The notes under the pieces are model-generated. The model made no database searches. It was not told the origin of the DNA and saw only the letters and a program-made list of their open reading frames with translations. DNA of 64,000 nt from an uncultured Parasphingopyxis sp. (GTDB taxonomy: Bacteria; Pseudomonadota; Alphaproteobacteria; Sphingomonadales; Sphingomonadaceae): assembly GCF_937129435.1 (NCBI RefSeq), contig NZ_CAKZNF010000089.1:1-64000 (forward strand), written 5' to 3'. How positions within the stretch are numbered: the stretch's first letter is position 1; each line of letters begins with the position of its first letter. The position numbers were made by a program, and so were the translations under genes. Below are positions 35,733-43,848 of this stretch, piece by piece.

Positions 35733-37160
35733 GTGGCACATTCCGCAGCCGATGCGGTCCCGGCCCGCGCCTCCTTATGGGCGGTGGTCGGCGCGCTGTG
35801 GATGGCGGAAATCACCGGCTCGTTCGAAACAGCGATGATCCTGGCTGCGTCGCGATCGCTGCTCGCGGATTTCGGCGATCCTGTCCTGATCGGTTGGCTG
35901 ATTTCGGGCTACCTGCTCATTGGCGCGGCCGTGGCGGCGGTGGCCGGGCGGCTGGGCGATATTCTGGGTCGAAGGCAGGTCCTGCTCATCCTGCTGGCCG
36001 TCGGCGCGGCCGGATCGCTGATCAGTGCCGTAGCGCCGAATTACGAGATTCTGCTGGCCGGCCGCCTCATTCAGGGATTGACCGGAGCCATCCTCCCGCT
36101 CTGCATCGGGCTCGTGCGCGAGAACCTGCCGCCGGAGAAGGTCTCAATGGGCATAGGCCTGATGATTTCGGGTGCGTCGGCGGGCACCGCGCTCGGCCTT
36201 GTCCTCGGCGGATGGATCGTCGACAACAGCAGCTGGCACGGTGTGTTCTTCGCCAGCGCCCTGTTTTGCGCGACCAGCTTCGTGCTCATCTACGCGCTGC
36301 TGCCGCGATCGCCGAGGCTCCCCGTCGGCAAGATCGACTGGCTCAGCGGCATTCTGTTCGCGCCGGGAATTCTCGCGCTGCTCTTCTATATCAGCAACGG
36401 ACCGAAGACCGGCTGGTTCGAACCGGCCAATATCGGCGCGCTGCTGCTCGCCCTGGCGCTCCTCACCTGGTGGCTCCGCCGCAGCCTGACGAGTGACGAT
36501 CCACTGATCGACATCCGGCTGTTCAGGGATCGCAATATCTCGATCGCCAACATCATTACCGGCCTGACCGCGATGAGCACGCTGCAGATCACGCTCGTTT
36601 TCTCGATCATGCTGCAGGCGCCGCGATGGACTTTGGTGGGCCTCGGAGCGACGGCAACGGTGGCGGGACTTGCCAAACTTCCTTCGAACATCGGATCGCT
36701 TTTCGCCGGGCCGTTATCGGGGTGGATCACCTATCGGGGCGGCGGGCGCATGGCGATGATCGTCGGCGGATTGCTGACGGTGGCGGGATGGACGCTCGCC
36801 TTCTTCTTCCACGATACCATCGTGCAGGTGATCGTCGCGCTTTGCGTGATTTCGTTCGGCACCACGATGTTCTTCGCCGTCGGTCCGACGATCCTTGCCT
36901 ATGCGGCGCCACCCGAACGGACGAGTGAAACCACAGGCGTAATGACGGTGGTACGCCAGGCCTTTCTCGGGATCGGCGCGCAGATCGTCGCCGTGCTGCT
37001 GGCCAGCGACCAGGTGACGTCGCCCGAGACTGGCGAACGCTATCCGACGCCGGCCGCCTTCGATACCGCCATTCTTTACATCATCGCCTTGTGCATCCTT
37101 GCGACGCTCGTCGCCCTGGCGCTGCCACGGGGAATGCGCCGCTACGGGAGCAAATCATGA
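35733..37160 (+). CDS. MFS transporter, DHA2/EmrB-type (14 helices expected)
   Basis: A 475-residue major-facilitator protein starting at a GTG. The first segments carry the DHA signature GRLGDILGRRQ (loop 2-3) and the helix-5 motif GASAGTALGLVLGGWIVD. Two extra helices in the middle suit the 14-helix drug:H+ antiporter branch. It may import the pathway substrate or export a product; the DHA2 type more often exports. The stop overlaps the DUF35 ATG (ATGA), so the two are coupled. Confidence 0.88.
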   Translation: MAHSAADAVPARASLWAVVGALWMAEITGSFETAMILAASRSLLADFGDPVLIGWLISGYLLIGAAVAAVAGRLGDILGRRQVLLILLAVGAAGSLISAVAPNYEILLAGRLIQGLTGAILPLCIGLVRENLPPEKVSMGIGLMISGASAGTALGLVLGGWIVDNSSWHGVFFASALFCATSFVLIYALLPRSPRLPVGKIDWLSGILFAPGILALLFYISNGPKTGWFEPANIGALLLALALLTWWLRRSLTSDDPLIDIRLFRDRNISIANIITGLTAMSTLQITLVFSIMLQAPRWTLVGLGATATVAGLAKLPSNIGSLFAGPLSGWITYRGGGRMAMIVGGLLTVAGWTLAFFFHDTIVQVIVALCVISFGTTMFFAVGPTILAYAAPPERTSETTGVMTVVRQAFLGIGAQIVAVLLASDQVTSPETGERYPTPAAFDTAILYIIALCILATLVALALPRGMRRYGSKS

Positions 37161-37585
37161 CCGAAACTTCAGAATTTCCACTCCGCCCCCTGCCCGCATT
37201 GACGAAGGACACCGAAGCCTTTTGGACGGGCGGCAAGGACGGGCAGCTCCTGATAGAACAGTGCGACCGGTGCGCCTATTACATCCATCCCCCGACCGGC
37301 TTTTGCCCGCAATGCGAAAGCAGAGACACGCACTTTCAACCGGTTTCCGGCAAAGGGCGCTTGCTCAGCTTCTCGATCAACCACCGGAAATGGATGCCCG
37401 AACTTCCCGAACGCTATGTGCTCGGCATCGTCACGCTTGCCGAGCAGGAAGAGGTCCGGCTCGTTTGCAATGTCGTCAATTGCGATCCCGATGCGGTCGA
37501 ATTCGACATGCCGGTGAAGGTCCTCTTCGAAGAGCAGGACGGATGCTGGGTCCCGTTGTTCGAGCCCGATGGAGATGCCACATGA
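37157..37585 (+). CDS. DUF35 OB-fold/Zn-ribbon protein, partner of the thiolase-fold enzyme
   Basis: A 142-residue protein with a rubredoxin-like zinc ribbon (CDRCAYYIHPPTGFCPQC, four cysteines, about residues 36-53), then an OB-fold. DUF35 proteins in steroid catabolism (the DUF35 part of ChsH2) bind the Ltp2 aldolase and present an acyl-CoA to it. Here it is coupled by ATGA overlaps both upstream to the MFS gene and downstream to the thiolase-fold gene, which strongly supports a two-subunit complex. No enzymatic motif is expected. Confidence 0.85.
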   Translation: MTETSEFPLRPLPALTKDTEAFWTGGKDGQLLIEQCDRCAYYIHPPTGFCPQCESRDTHFQPVSGKGRLLSFSINHRKWMPELPERYVLGIVTLAEQEEVRLVCNVVNCDPDAVEFDMPVKVLFEEQDGCWVPLFEPDGDAT

Positions 37586-38766
37586 ACCGTTTTCCGGAAA
37601 AGCAGACCGCCATCACAGGCATCGGCATGTCGGAAATCAGCCGAGGCGCATCGAAATCGGCGCTCGGCCTGACGATCGACGCGGCGCTGGCCGCTATCGA
37701 AGACGCAGGCCTCAGCCGCGACGACATCGACGGCATGGCAACCTGGCCCGGCGATCGCGGCGATGGCACGGGCATGTCGGATGTGGGCATTCCCGCGTTG
37801 CAGGATGCGCTGCGGCTCGAACTGGGATGGTATTCGAACGCCAGCGAGACGGCGGGCCAGTTCGGCGCGCTGTTCAACGCCATCGGCGCCATCGCCGCGG
37901 GATATTGCCGGCACGTGCTGCTGTTCCGGACGATGTACGAGGCGAGCGCCCGCAAGACGGGTTTTGTCAATGCACTCAACAAACCCGGAGACCGGGTGTT
38001 TGGCCCCTTTCAATGGTTCGCGCCCTATCATGCCTATGCGCCGGTGTTTCAGCAGGCGCCGATGTTCAATCTGTACGCCCATCGGTCCGGCATGACGGAC
38101 GAGCAGCGCGCCTGGATCGCGGTCACGCAACGCAAAAATGCGGGACTCAATCCCAATGCGGTGTTCCGCGATCCGATCACTGTCGACGATTTCCTCGCCT
38201 CGCCCGTGCTGTGTACGCCCGCACGATTGCTCGATTGCGATGTCCATATCGACGGCTCGACCGCGATCATTCTGAGCCATGTCGATGCGGCGAAGGAGAC
38301 GGCGCACCCGGTGACCCGGATCGAGGCGGTCGGCTGTTCGATGCGGTATCGCAACAGCTGGGTCCAGCTCGAACCCTTCGATATCCAGTGCCAGCCCAAG
38401 GTCGCCGAGGACATGTTCAACCGGACCGACCTCACCATCGACGATGTCGACATGGGGCAGCTCTATAACGGCTTCAGTTTTCACACGATCAACTGGCTCG
38501 AAAATCTCGGCGTGTGCGAACGCTACGGCGCAAAGGACTTTATCGATGGCGGCCATAACATTGCGCTGGACGGAGCCTTTCCAATCAACACCGATGGCGG
38601 GGCGATGTCGGCCGGACGGATGCATGCCTATGGGCAGGTGCACGAAGCGGTGACGCAATTACGGGGTGATGCCGGGGCGCGCCAGGTACCCAATGATCCG
38701 AAGGTGGCCGTGATGACCACCGCGGGCGGGCCGCTCGCCGGCGCCTTCATCCTGGTGCGCGACTGA
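37582..38766 (+). CDS. Thiolase-fold lipid-transfer-like protein, probably Ltp2-like aldolase
   Basis: A 394-residue thiolase-superfamily protein (SCP-x/Ltp group). The N-terminus reads TAITGIGMSEISRG and the C-terminus has the thiolase-like TAGGPLAGAF stretch. The nucleophile segment, normally a Cys before an SG, is replaced (NASETAGQFGAL), so Claisen thiolase chemistry is unlikely. A Tyr in QLYNGFSFHT fits the catalytic-Tyr region of Ltp2 retro-aldolases, which shorten steroid side chains by releasing propionyl-CoA. Its partner DUF35 gene is directly upstream. The reaction is inferred, not proven. Confidence 0.8.
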   Translation: MNRFPEKQTAITGIGMSEISRGASKSALGLTIDAALAAIEDAGLSRDDIDGMATWPGDRGDGTGMSDVGIPALQDALRLELGWYSNASETAGQFGALFNAIGAIAAGYCRHVLLFRTMYEASARKTGFVNALNKPGDRVFGPFQWFAPYHAYAPVFQQAPMFNLYAHRSGMTDEQRAWIAVTQRKNAGLNPNAVFRDPITVDDFLASPVLCTPARLLDCDVHIDGSTAIILSHVDAAKETAHPVTRIEAVGCSMRYRNSWVQLEPFDIQCQPKVAEDMFNRTDLTIDDVDMGQLYNGFSFHTINWLENLGVCERYGAKDFIDGGHNIALDGAFPINTDGGAMSAGRMHAYGQVHEAVTQLRGDAGARQVPNDPKVAVMTTAGGPLAGAFILVRD

Positions 38767-40046
38767 TGGCGGAGCCGGCGGTCCAATGGTCTTCGGGCCG
38801 TCGCTATTTTTTCCTCGGCCTGCTGTGCCTGATCGGGCTGATCGCCTTTATCGACCGGCAAATCATCACCATCCTCATCGAACCGATCAAAGCCGAGTTC
38901 GGGGCCTCGGACACGGCGATGGGCGCGCTGACGGGGATCATCTTCTCTGGCTTCTACGCTGCGGCCGCGATCCCGCTCGCGCGGATCTCGGACCGCTATT
39001 CGCGCCGCAACCTGATCGCCGCCTGTCTCGCCTTCTGGAGCATAATGACGAGCCTTGGCGGTTTTGCAACGAGCTTTCTCATGCTTGCGGCAACGCGTGT
39101 GGGCGTCGCGGTCGCCGAAGCGGGCGCCAGTCCGGCAAGCCATTCACTGATCGCAGACCTCTTTCCGGTGAAACGCCGGGCGACGGCGATTGGCCTGCTT
39201 TCCGCCTCGCAGGCAATCGGCATCGGAATGGGCGTGTTGCTCGGCGGCTTGCTGCTGTCGGCCTTCGACTGGCGCACGAGCTTCCTGATCGTCGGGTTCC
39301 CCGGAGTCGTGATCGCCGTGATCATGCTGCTGCTATTGCGCGAGCCGCCGCGCGGTCTTTCCGAAAATCTCGCCAAGATCGACGACCAGCCGCCATTTCT
39401 CGCGACGGTCGCCGCGCTCTGGAAAATTCGCAGCTACCGGTACATTTTCCTCGTCGTCGGTTTCGCAGGGTTTTGCGGTTACGGCATTCTGGGTTGGGGC
39501 CCCACCTTCCTGATCAGAGTGCATCAGATGCCGGTCGACCAGATCGGGCTCTGGTTCGGCGGAGCCGTCGCGCTCTCGCTGGTGATCGGGAATATCACCG
39601 GCGGGTGGCTGGCGGATCGCATCGGCCAACACGATTTGCGGCGCTATCTGTGGATTGCGGGCGCAGGCCCGGCACTCTCGTTTCTGCCCGGCCTTCTGTT
39701 CGTTTTCTCGCCCAACTGGCAGGTCGCGATTCTTGCGATCTTCCTTCTCCAGCTGACACTTACGACGCACATCCCCACCTGCTACATGTTGTGCCAGACG
39801 CTGGCGCAGCCCCGCATGCGCGCCATGTCCTCCGTCGTTGTGGGCCTTGCCTCCGGCGTCGTCGGATCGGGCTTCGCGCCGCTCATCATCGGGGCGACCA
39901 ACGACATGCTGACCCCCTCTCTCGGCGTCGAAGCCATTCGCTACGCGCTGCTCGCGCCGGTATGCTGCGCGCTTGTCGCTTTCGGCGCCGCGATGCTCGG
40001 CTCGCGCCATGTCCGGGCCGATTATGCAGCGCTGCATGCGACATGA
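38766..40046 (+). CDS. MFS transporter (Spinster/ACS-like, 12 helices)
   Basis: A 426-residue major-facilitator protein with about 12 helices. The N-terminus shows GLIAFIDRQIITILIEPI, a pattern of the Spinster-like MFS members often found in sphingomonad degradation clusters, then ARISDRYSRRN (loop 2-3 motif) and the helix-5 motif SASQAIGIGMGVLLGG. It could be the importer of the substrate. Its ATG overlaps the previous stop by one base (TGATG), and its own stop overlaps the next start (ATGA). Confidence 0.88.
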   Translation: MAEPAVQWSSGRRYFFLGLLCLIGLIAFIDRQIITILIEPIKAEFGASDTAMGALTGIIFSGFYAAAAIPLARISDRYSRRNLIAACLAFWSIMTSLGGFATSFLMLAATRVGVAVAEAGASPASHSLIADLFPVKRRATAIGLLSASQAIGIGMGVLLGGLLLSAFDWRTSFLIVGFPGVVIAVIMLLLLREPPRGLSENLAKIDDQPPFLATVAALWKIRSYRYIFLVVGFAGFCGYGILGWGPTFLIRVHQMPVDQIGLWFGGAVALSLVIGNITGGWLADRIGQHDLRRYLWIAGAGPALSFLPGLLFVFSPNWQVAILAIFLLQLTLTTHIPTCYMLCQTLAQPRMRAMSSVVVGLASGVVGSGFAPLIIGATNDMLTPSLGVEAIRYALLAPVCCALVAFGAAMLGSRHVRADYAALHAT

Positions 40047-40831
40047 CGCAGCGGCACTCCGTTGCAGATAGAAGCTACGCGTTGGTTGGCGGAACCAACG
40101 GCATGGGATTTGCCGCAGCAGAATTGCTCGTCGAAGCGGGTGCCCGGGTTGCCCTTATCGGCAGGGATAAGGATCGCGCGATGCAAAGGGCCGCGTTGCT
40201 CGGCGGACACGCCATCGGCGAAGGCGGCGACGAATCCGGCGTGGAGGCCGCGATCGCTCGCGCTCATGACCGATTGGGCAGGCTCGACGGCCTTGCCGTG
40301 ACCGCCGGGCCCATCGCAAGGCGAGGCGGCATTATGGAACTGGCAGACGCCGACTGGGAGGAATCGTTCGAAACGATCTTCATGCTGACGATGCGCACCC
40401 TGCGCGCCGCCCTTCCGTTGCTGGAGGCGAATGGCGGGGGAACGATAGTCACGACGGCCGCCTATTCGATCCGCGCACCCAAACCCATTCTGCCGCATTA
40501 CGGCGCGATGAAGGCCGCTGTCGCGAGCCTCACCAAGAATATCGCTTTGTCGCATGGCGATCGGGGAATTCGTGCCAATTGCATCGCACCGGGCGCCATC
40601 GCAACCGAAGCGCTTGAGGAGGCACGCGACACGGCCGCGAAACGCTATCCGGACGATGATCCGAACGCGGCCTTGAACCAACTCATGGTGGAAGATTGGG
40701 GTCTCGATGTCGCGCAGCGCCGCGTCGGGTTGCCGCACGAGGCGGCCGAGCTGATCGTGTTCCTGTTGTCGCCAGCCGCGACGTTCATGACGGGCGCCCT
40801 CATCAACATCGATGGCGGCACCAGCTTTTAG
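40043..40831 (+). CDS. SDR oxidoreductase
   Basis: Last gene of the forward operon, 262 residues. Cofactor loop VGGTNGMGFAA (residues 15-25), catalytic Ser/Tyr/Lys in TTAAYSIRAPKPILPHYGAMKAA (spread over two stretches), and INIDGGTSF at the end, as in FabG-like SDRs. It is a normal, complete SDR and probably oxidises or reduces a hydroxyl or keto group in the pathway. Start overlaps the MFS stop (ATGA). Confidence 0.87.
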   Translation: MTQRHSVADRSYALVGGTNGMGFAAAELLVEAGARVALIGRDKDRAMQRAALLGGHAIGEGGDESGVEAAIARAHDRLGRLDGLAVTAGPIARRGGIMELADADWEESFETIFMLTMRTLRAALPLLEANGGGTIVTTAAYSIRAPKPILPHYGAMKAAVASLTKNIALSHGDRGIRANCIAPGAIATEALEEARDTAAKRYPDDDPNAALNQLMVEDWGLDVAQRRVGLPHEAAELIVFLLSPAATFMTGALINIDGGTSF

Positions 40832-40889
40832 ATTCCCATCCTGCGCGTGACGGCGCTTTCGACCGTATGCGCTCCCGCTCCGAAGAGGG

Positions 40890-40915
40890 GGCGCCGCGGC
40901 GCGATTTGCGGCGCC
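40890..40915. terminator. Hairpin between two converging operons
   Basis: Eight-base arms GGCGCCGC and GCGGCGCC with a 10-base loop sit 6 bases beyond the stop of the reverse-strand SDR and 58 bases beyond the forward operon. There is no T-run, but the location suits a shared transcript end. Confidence 0.45.
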
Positions 40916-40921
40916 GAAAGT

Positions 40922-41716
40922 CTACATCAACGTGTTCACCGCACCGCCGTCCACCATGACGAACTGCCCGGTGACGTAGCTGGCGCGATCGGAACACAGA
41001 AACACGATGACGGCGGACATTTCGTCGGGGCGGCCGAGCCGGCCGATGGGATAGCCGTCGCGCCGCGTCGCTTCATGTTCGTCGAAATCGACGCCGATCG
41101 CCTCGGCCTGGCCGCGCATATATTCGAAATAGCGTTCGGTCGCGAAGCCGCCGGTGCCGATCGTGTTTACAGTAATGCCGTATTGACCAAGCTCGTTGGC
41201 AACGCTGCGATTGAGCGCGAGCGCCGCAGTCCGGGTGACGTTGGCGCTGACCAGCGGGAGTTCCTTGTGCGGCTGTTTCGATGATATCGATCCGATCAGG
41301 ACGATGCGGCCCCAACCCTTTTCCTTCATGGCCGGCGTGACGGCGCGCAGGAGATGGACCTGGCTCATCAGCATCTGGTCATAGGCTTCCTGGAAATCCT
41401 CGTCGCTCGTCTCCTCGAACCGGCCGTGGCGCGGGCCGTAGACGTTGCCGACGACGATATCGGGCGAGCCCCAACTGGCCTCGGCGATCCTCACCGCCTC
41501 GGCAATCCCGTCGCGCTTGGCCATGTCGACATAGGCGGGAACCGCCTCGCCGCCGGCATCGCGGATTTCTGCTACCGTCTCGTCGACGGCTTCCTGACCG
41601 CGCGCGCAGACGACAACCTTGCATCCCTCCCGCGCCAGATCGATCGAGACCGCCTTGCCCATGCCCTTGCTGCCGCCGCTCGACAGCGCGACCTTGCCCG
41701 CAATCCCGAAGTCCAT
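40922..41716 (-). CDS. Divergent SDR lacking the canonical YxxxK
   Basis: A 264-residue SDR with a usable cofactor loop (SGGSKGMGKA, residues 13-22) and the C-terminal VTGQFVMVDGGA tail. In place of the catalytic Tyr-Lys, the segment after SISSKQPHKELP reads LVSANVTRTAALALN. This matches a known divergent subgroup, in which an (L/V)xSN..R pattern replaces YxxxK; its members' chemistry is unclear. It is the last gene of the amidohydrolase-P450-SDR-SDR unit, 15 bases after the previous SDR. Confidence 0.83.
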   Translation of the reverse strand: MDFGIAGKVALSSGGSKGMGKAVSIDLAREGCKVVVCARGQEAVDETVAEIRDAGGEAVPAYVDMAKRDGIAEAVRIAEASWGSPDIVVGNVYGPRHGRFEETSDEDFQEAYDQMLMSQVHLLRAVTPAMKEKGWGRIVLIGSISSKQPHKELPLVSANVTRTAALALNRSVANELGQYGITVNTIGTGGFATERYFEYMRGQAEAIGVDFDEHEATRRDGYPIGRLGRPDEMSAVIVFLCSDRASYVTGQFVMVDGGAVNTLM

Positions 41717-41731
41717 CGCGCAGGTCCTTTC

Positions 41732-42577
41732 CTAGTGCCAGTCCGGGTGCAGATTGTGTTCCAACACAAATTCCTGCGCTTCAATCATCTCGCCCGAAAG
41801 TTCCTTGGCTTCGGGCGTCGTGACGAGCCACTTCACGACCGCGCCGATTGCCGAAGGCGGTGCGCCATTCTTGATCTCGTGGCCATGGCTTGCCGCGACC
41901 AGGTGATTGCGCTCGGTCGCAACGAATCCCGGTTGAACGTTGAAGGCGCGAAGCCCCTTGGCGAAATATTCGGCGTGCAAAGTGCCGACGAGCGGATGTC
42001 CGGATGCCTTGCCGACGGCATAACCGAGGCCCCACCCGCCTTGTCCGGCCGGCGCGGGCGGCGTGTTGAACGCCGAGCTCGACGTGATCGTGATCACGGT
42101 GCCGCCGCCCCGCTCGATCATGCCGGGAAGAAGAGCGCGCGTGAGGACAATGGGCGCGATCGCATGCGCTTCAAAGAATTTCTCATAAGCGTCGACCGGG
42201 ATGTCCATGAAGACATCCATCAGACCGGGGCCGAGAAATCGCCCATTGTGGACGATGACGTCGACGCCGCCCCACTCATCTAGGATCTTCTGCGCCGCCG
42301 CCCCTACCGTCGCCCGATCCGTCAAGTCCAAGGGCACCATCAGACATTGGACGCCCCTGGTTTCGATCTCCTCCGCCGTTTCCTGAAGGCTGCCGGGAAG
42401 CGGACGGGTATCGCTTTTATGGATGGTCAGCGAGTTTTCGCGCTGCTCGCCCGGTGTCACGGTCCGCGCCGAAATAACAACGTCGTGGCCCGCAGCCGCC
42501 AGGGCCAGTGCAATCGCCTTGCCGATACCGCGACTGGCGCCGGTTACGAACGCCACCGGCCGGCTCGCTTCCGCCAC
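41732..42577 (-). CDS. SDR oxidoreductase
   Basis: A 281-residue SDR; the GTG at 42577 lies four bases after the P450 stop, so the two are probably coupled. Motifs: TGASRGIGKA near residue 14, Ser in ITSSSAF, and YAVGKASG for the catalytic Tyr/Lys. It carries a longer insertion after the cofactor-binding region (NSLTIHKSDTRPLPGS), as in peroxisomal-type or hydroxysteroid-dehydrogenase-like members. Probably oxidises the alcohol made by the upstream P450, but this is inference. Confidence 0.82.
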   Translation of the reverse strand: MAEASRPVAFVTGASRGIGKAIALALAAAGHDVVISARTVTPGEQRENSLTIHKSDTRPLPGSLQETAEEIETRGVQCLMVPLDLTDRATVGAAAQKILDEWGGVDVIVHNGRFLGPGLMDVFMDIPVDAYEKFFEAHAIAPIVLTRALLPGMIERGGGTVITITSSSAFNTPPAPAGQGGWGLGYAVGKASGHPLVGTLHAEYFAKGLRAFNVQPGFVATERNHLVAASHGHEIKNGAPPSAIGAVVKWLVTTPEAKELSGEMIEAQEFVLEHNLHPDWH

Positions 42578-42581
42578 GGCT

Positions 42582-43847
42582 CTAACGATCCCAGACGATG
42601 GGCAGATTCCTGATCGATAGCAGCGCCGGGACGACCGATGTATCGGCGCCTTCCATGACGCGGAATGGCTCGGGTATCCGGGTGAACCACTCGTCGAGCA
42701 GCACGCGGAGCTCACGCCGGGCCAGATGCGCGCCGAGGCAGATATGGATGCCGCCAGCCAAGGTGAAATGCCGGTTCGCCTTGCGCTCGGGATCGAAGAC
42801 ATGCGGGCATTCGAAACGATCCTCGTCGAAATTCCCCGAGGTGTTGAAGCAGGAAATCCAGTCGCCCGCCTTCATCTTTACGCCATACCATTCGAAATCG
42901 CGCCGGATCTTTCGGCCCGAATTGACAAGCGGCTGCATGCGCAAGAACTCCTCGACCGCGCTGTTGATCAGCGTCTTGTCGTCGCGGATGAGGATCTGCA
43001 GTTCGCGATCGAAAGCGAGCCGCCTGAACATCTGGCTGACCGTGGACGCGACGGTATCGAGACCGCCGAGCCACAGAAACCAGGTCATGCCCTCGATTTC
43101 CCAAGTCTCGAGCGGTTTGCCCTCGATCGACCCGTTGGCGATATAGCTACCCAGCGTTTCGTCGGGGGCGGCCTGCTTCTCGGCGATGAACTCGCGCAGA
43201 TAGGCAAGGATGCCTCGCACCGCTTCGGCCTTCTTTTCGACATCGGGAACATGGAGGATATTCCATTCCCATTCGAGGAACTGCTCGAACATGCTGAACG
43301 GAAAGCCCATCAGGTCCAGAAAGACGCGCACGGGAAAAACCCGGCCGAAATCATAAGCGATATCGACCTCGCCCCGGTCGGCGAAATCGTCGATCATCCC
43401 GCCAATGATTTCGCGGATGCGTGGCTCGCGCTCCTTCATGGCGACGGGCGTGAACCAGGGGTTCAGGAAACGCCGATAGCGGGCGTGATCGGGCGGGTCG
43501 ATGCCGAGCGGGATCGAGGGGAATGTCTCGCCGGCCAGCCGCTGGAACTCGGCGACGCCTTCGTTGGAGAAAAGCTCGGTATCCTCATAGACCCGCCGGA
43601 TATCCTCATAACGCGTAACGACCCATGCGCCGTGCTGGTTTCCGCTGACCGGCCAGGGATAGTAATGGATGCGCGGAAAATCCTCCTCGCGCAATCTGTC
43701 CGATGGCACATATGGGTCGGGCAGGTCGAAGGCGACATCGCCATTGGCGAATCGCGTATCGAGAACCAGCTCGGGCGGGACGTGATCGGGAACCGGCGGC
43801 GCATCAATGCCCGCGTACCGAACGCCTTCCTTGGTCGCGCTGGCCAT
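42582..43847 (-). CDS. Cytochrome P450, CYP101-like
   Basis: A soluble bacterial P450 of 421 residues. The oxygen-activation helix reads WFLWLGGLDTVAST, with the Asp-Thr pair of P450cam; EEFLRM is the ExxR; the haem loop is FTLAGGIHICLGAHLARRE with Cys370 as thiolate ligand. Details around the haem loop (LARRELRVLLDEWFTRIP) and the tail (NLPIVWD) closely recall CYP101 (camphor hydroxylase) proteins. It should hydroxylate a hydrophobic ring compound. No ferredoxin or reductase gene is adjacent. The ATG at 43847 is one base after the amidohydrolase stop. Confidence 0.93.
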   Translation of the reverse strand: MASATKEGVRYAGIDAPPVPDHVPPELVLDTRFANGDVAFDLPDPYVPSDRLREEDFPRIHYYPWPVSGNQHGAWVVTRYEDIRRVYEDTELFSNEGVAEFQRLAGETFPSIPLGIDPPDHARYRRFLNPWFTPVAMKEREPRIREIIGGMIDDFADRGEVDIAYDFGRVFPVRVFLDLMGFPFSMFEQFLEWEWNILHVPDVEKKAEAVRGILAYLREFIAEKQAAPDETLGSYIANGSIEGKPLETWEIEGMTWFLWLGGLDTVASTVSQMFRRLAFDRELQILIRDDKTLINSAVEEFLRMQPLVNSGRKIRRDFEWYGVKMKAGDWISCFNTSGNFDEDRFECPHVFDPERKANRHFTLAGGIHICLGAHLARRELRVLLDEWFTRIPEPFRVMEGADTSVVPALLSIRNLPIVWDR

Positions 43848-43848
43848 G

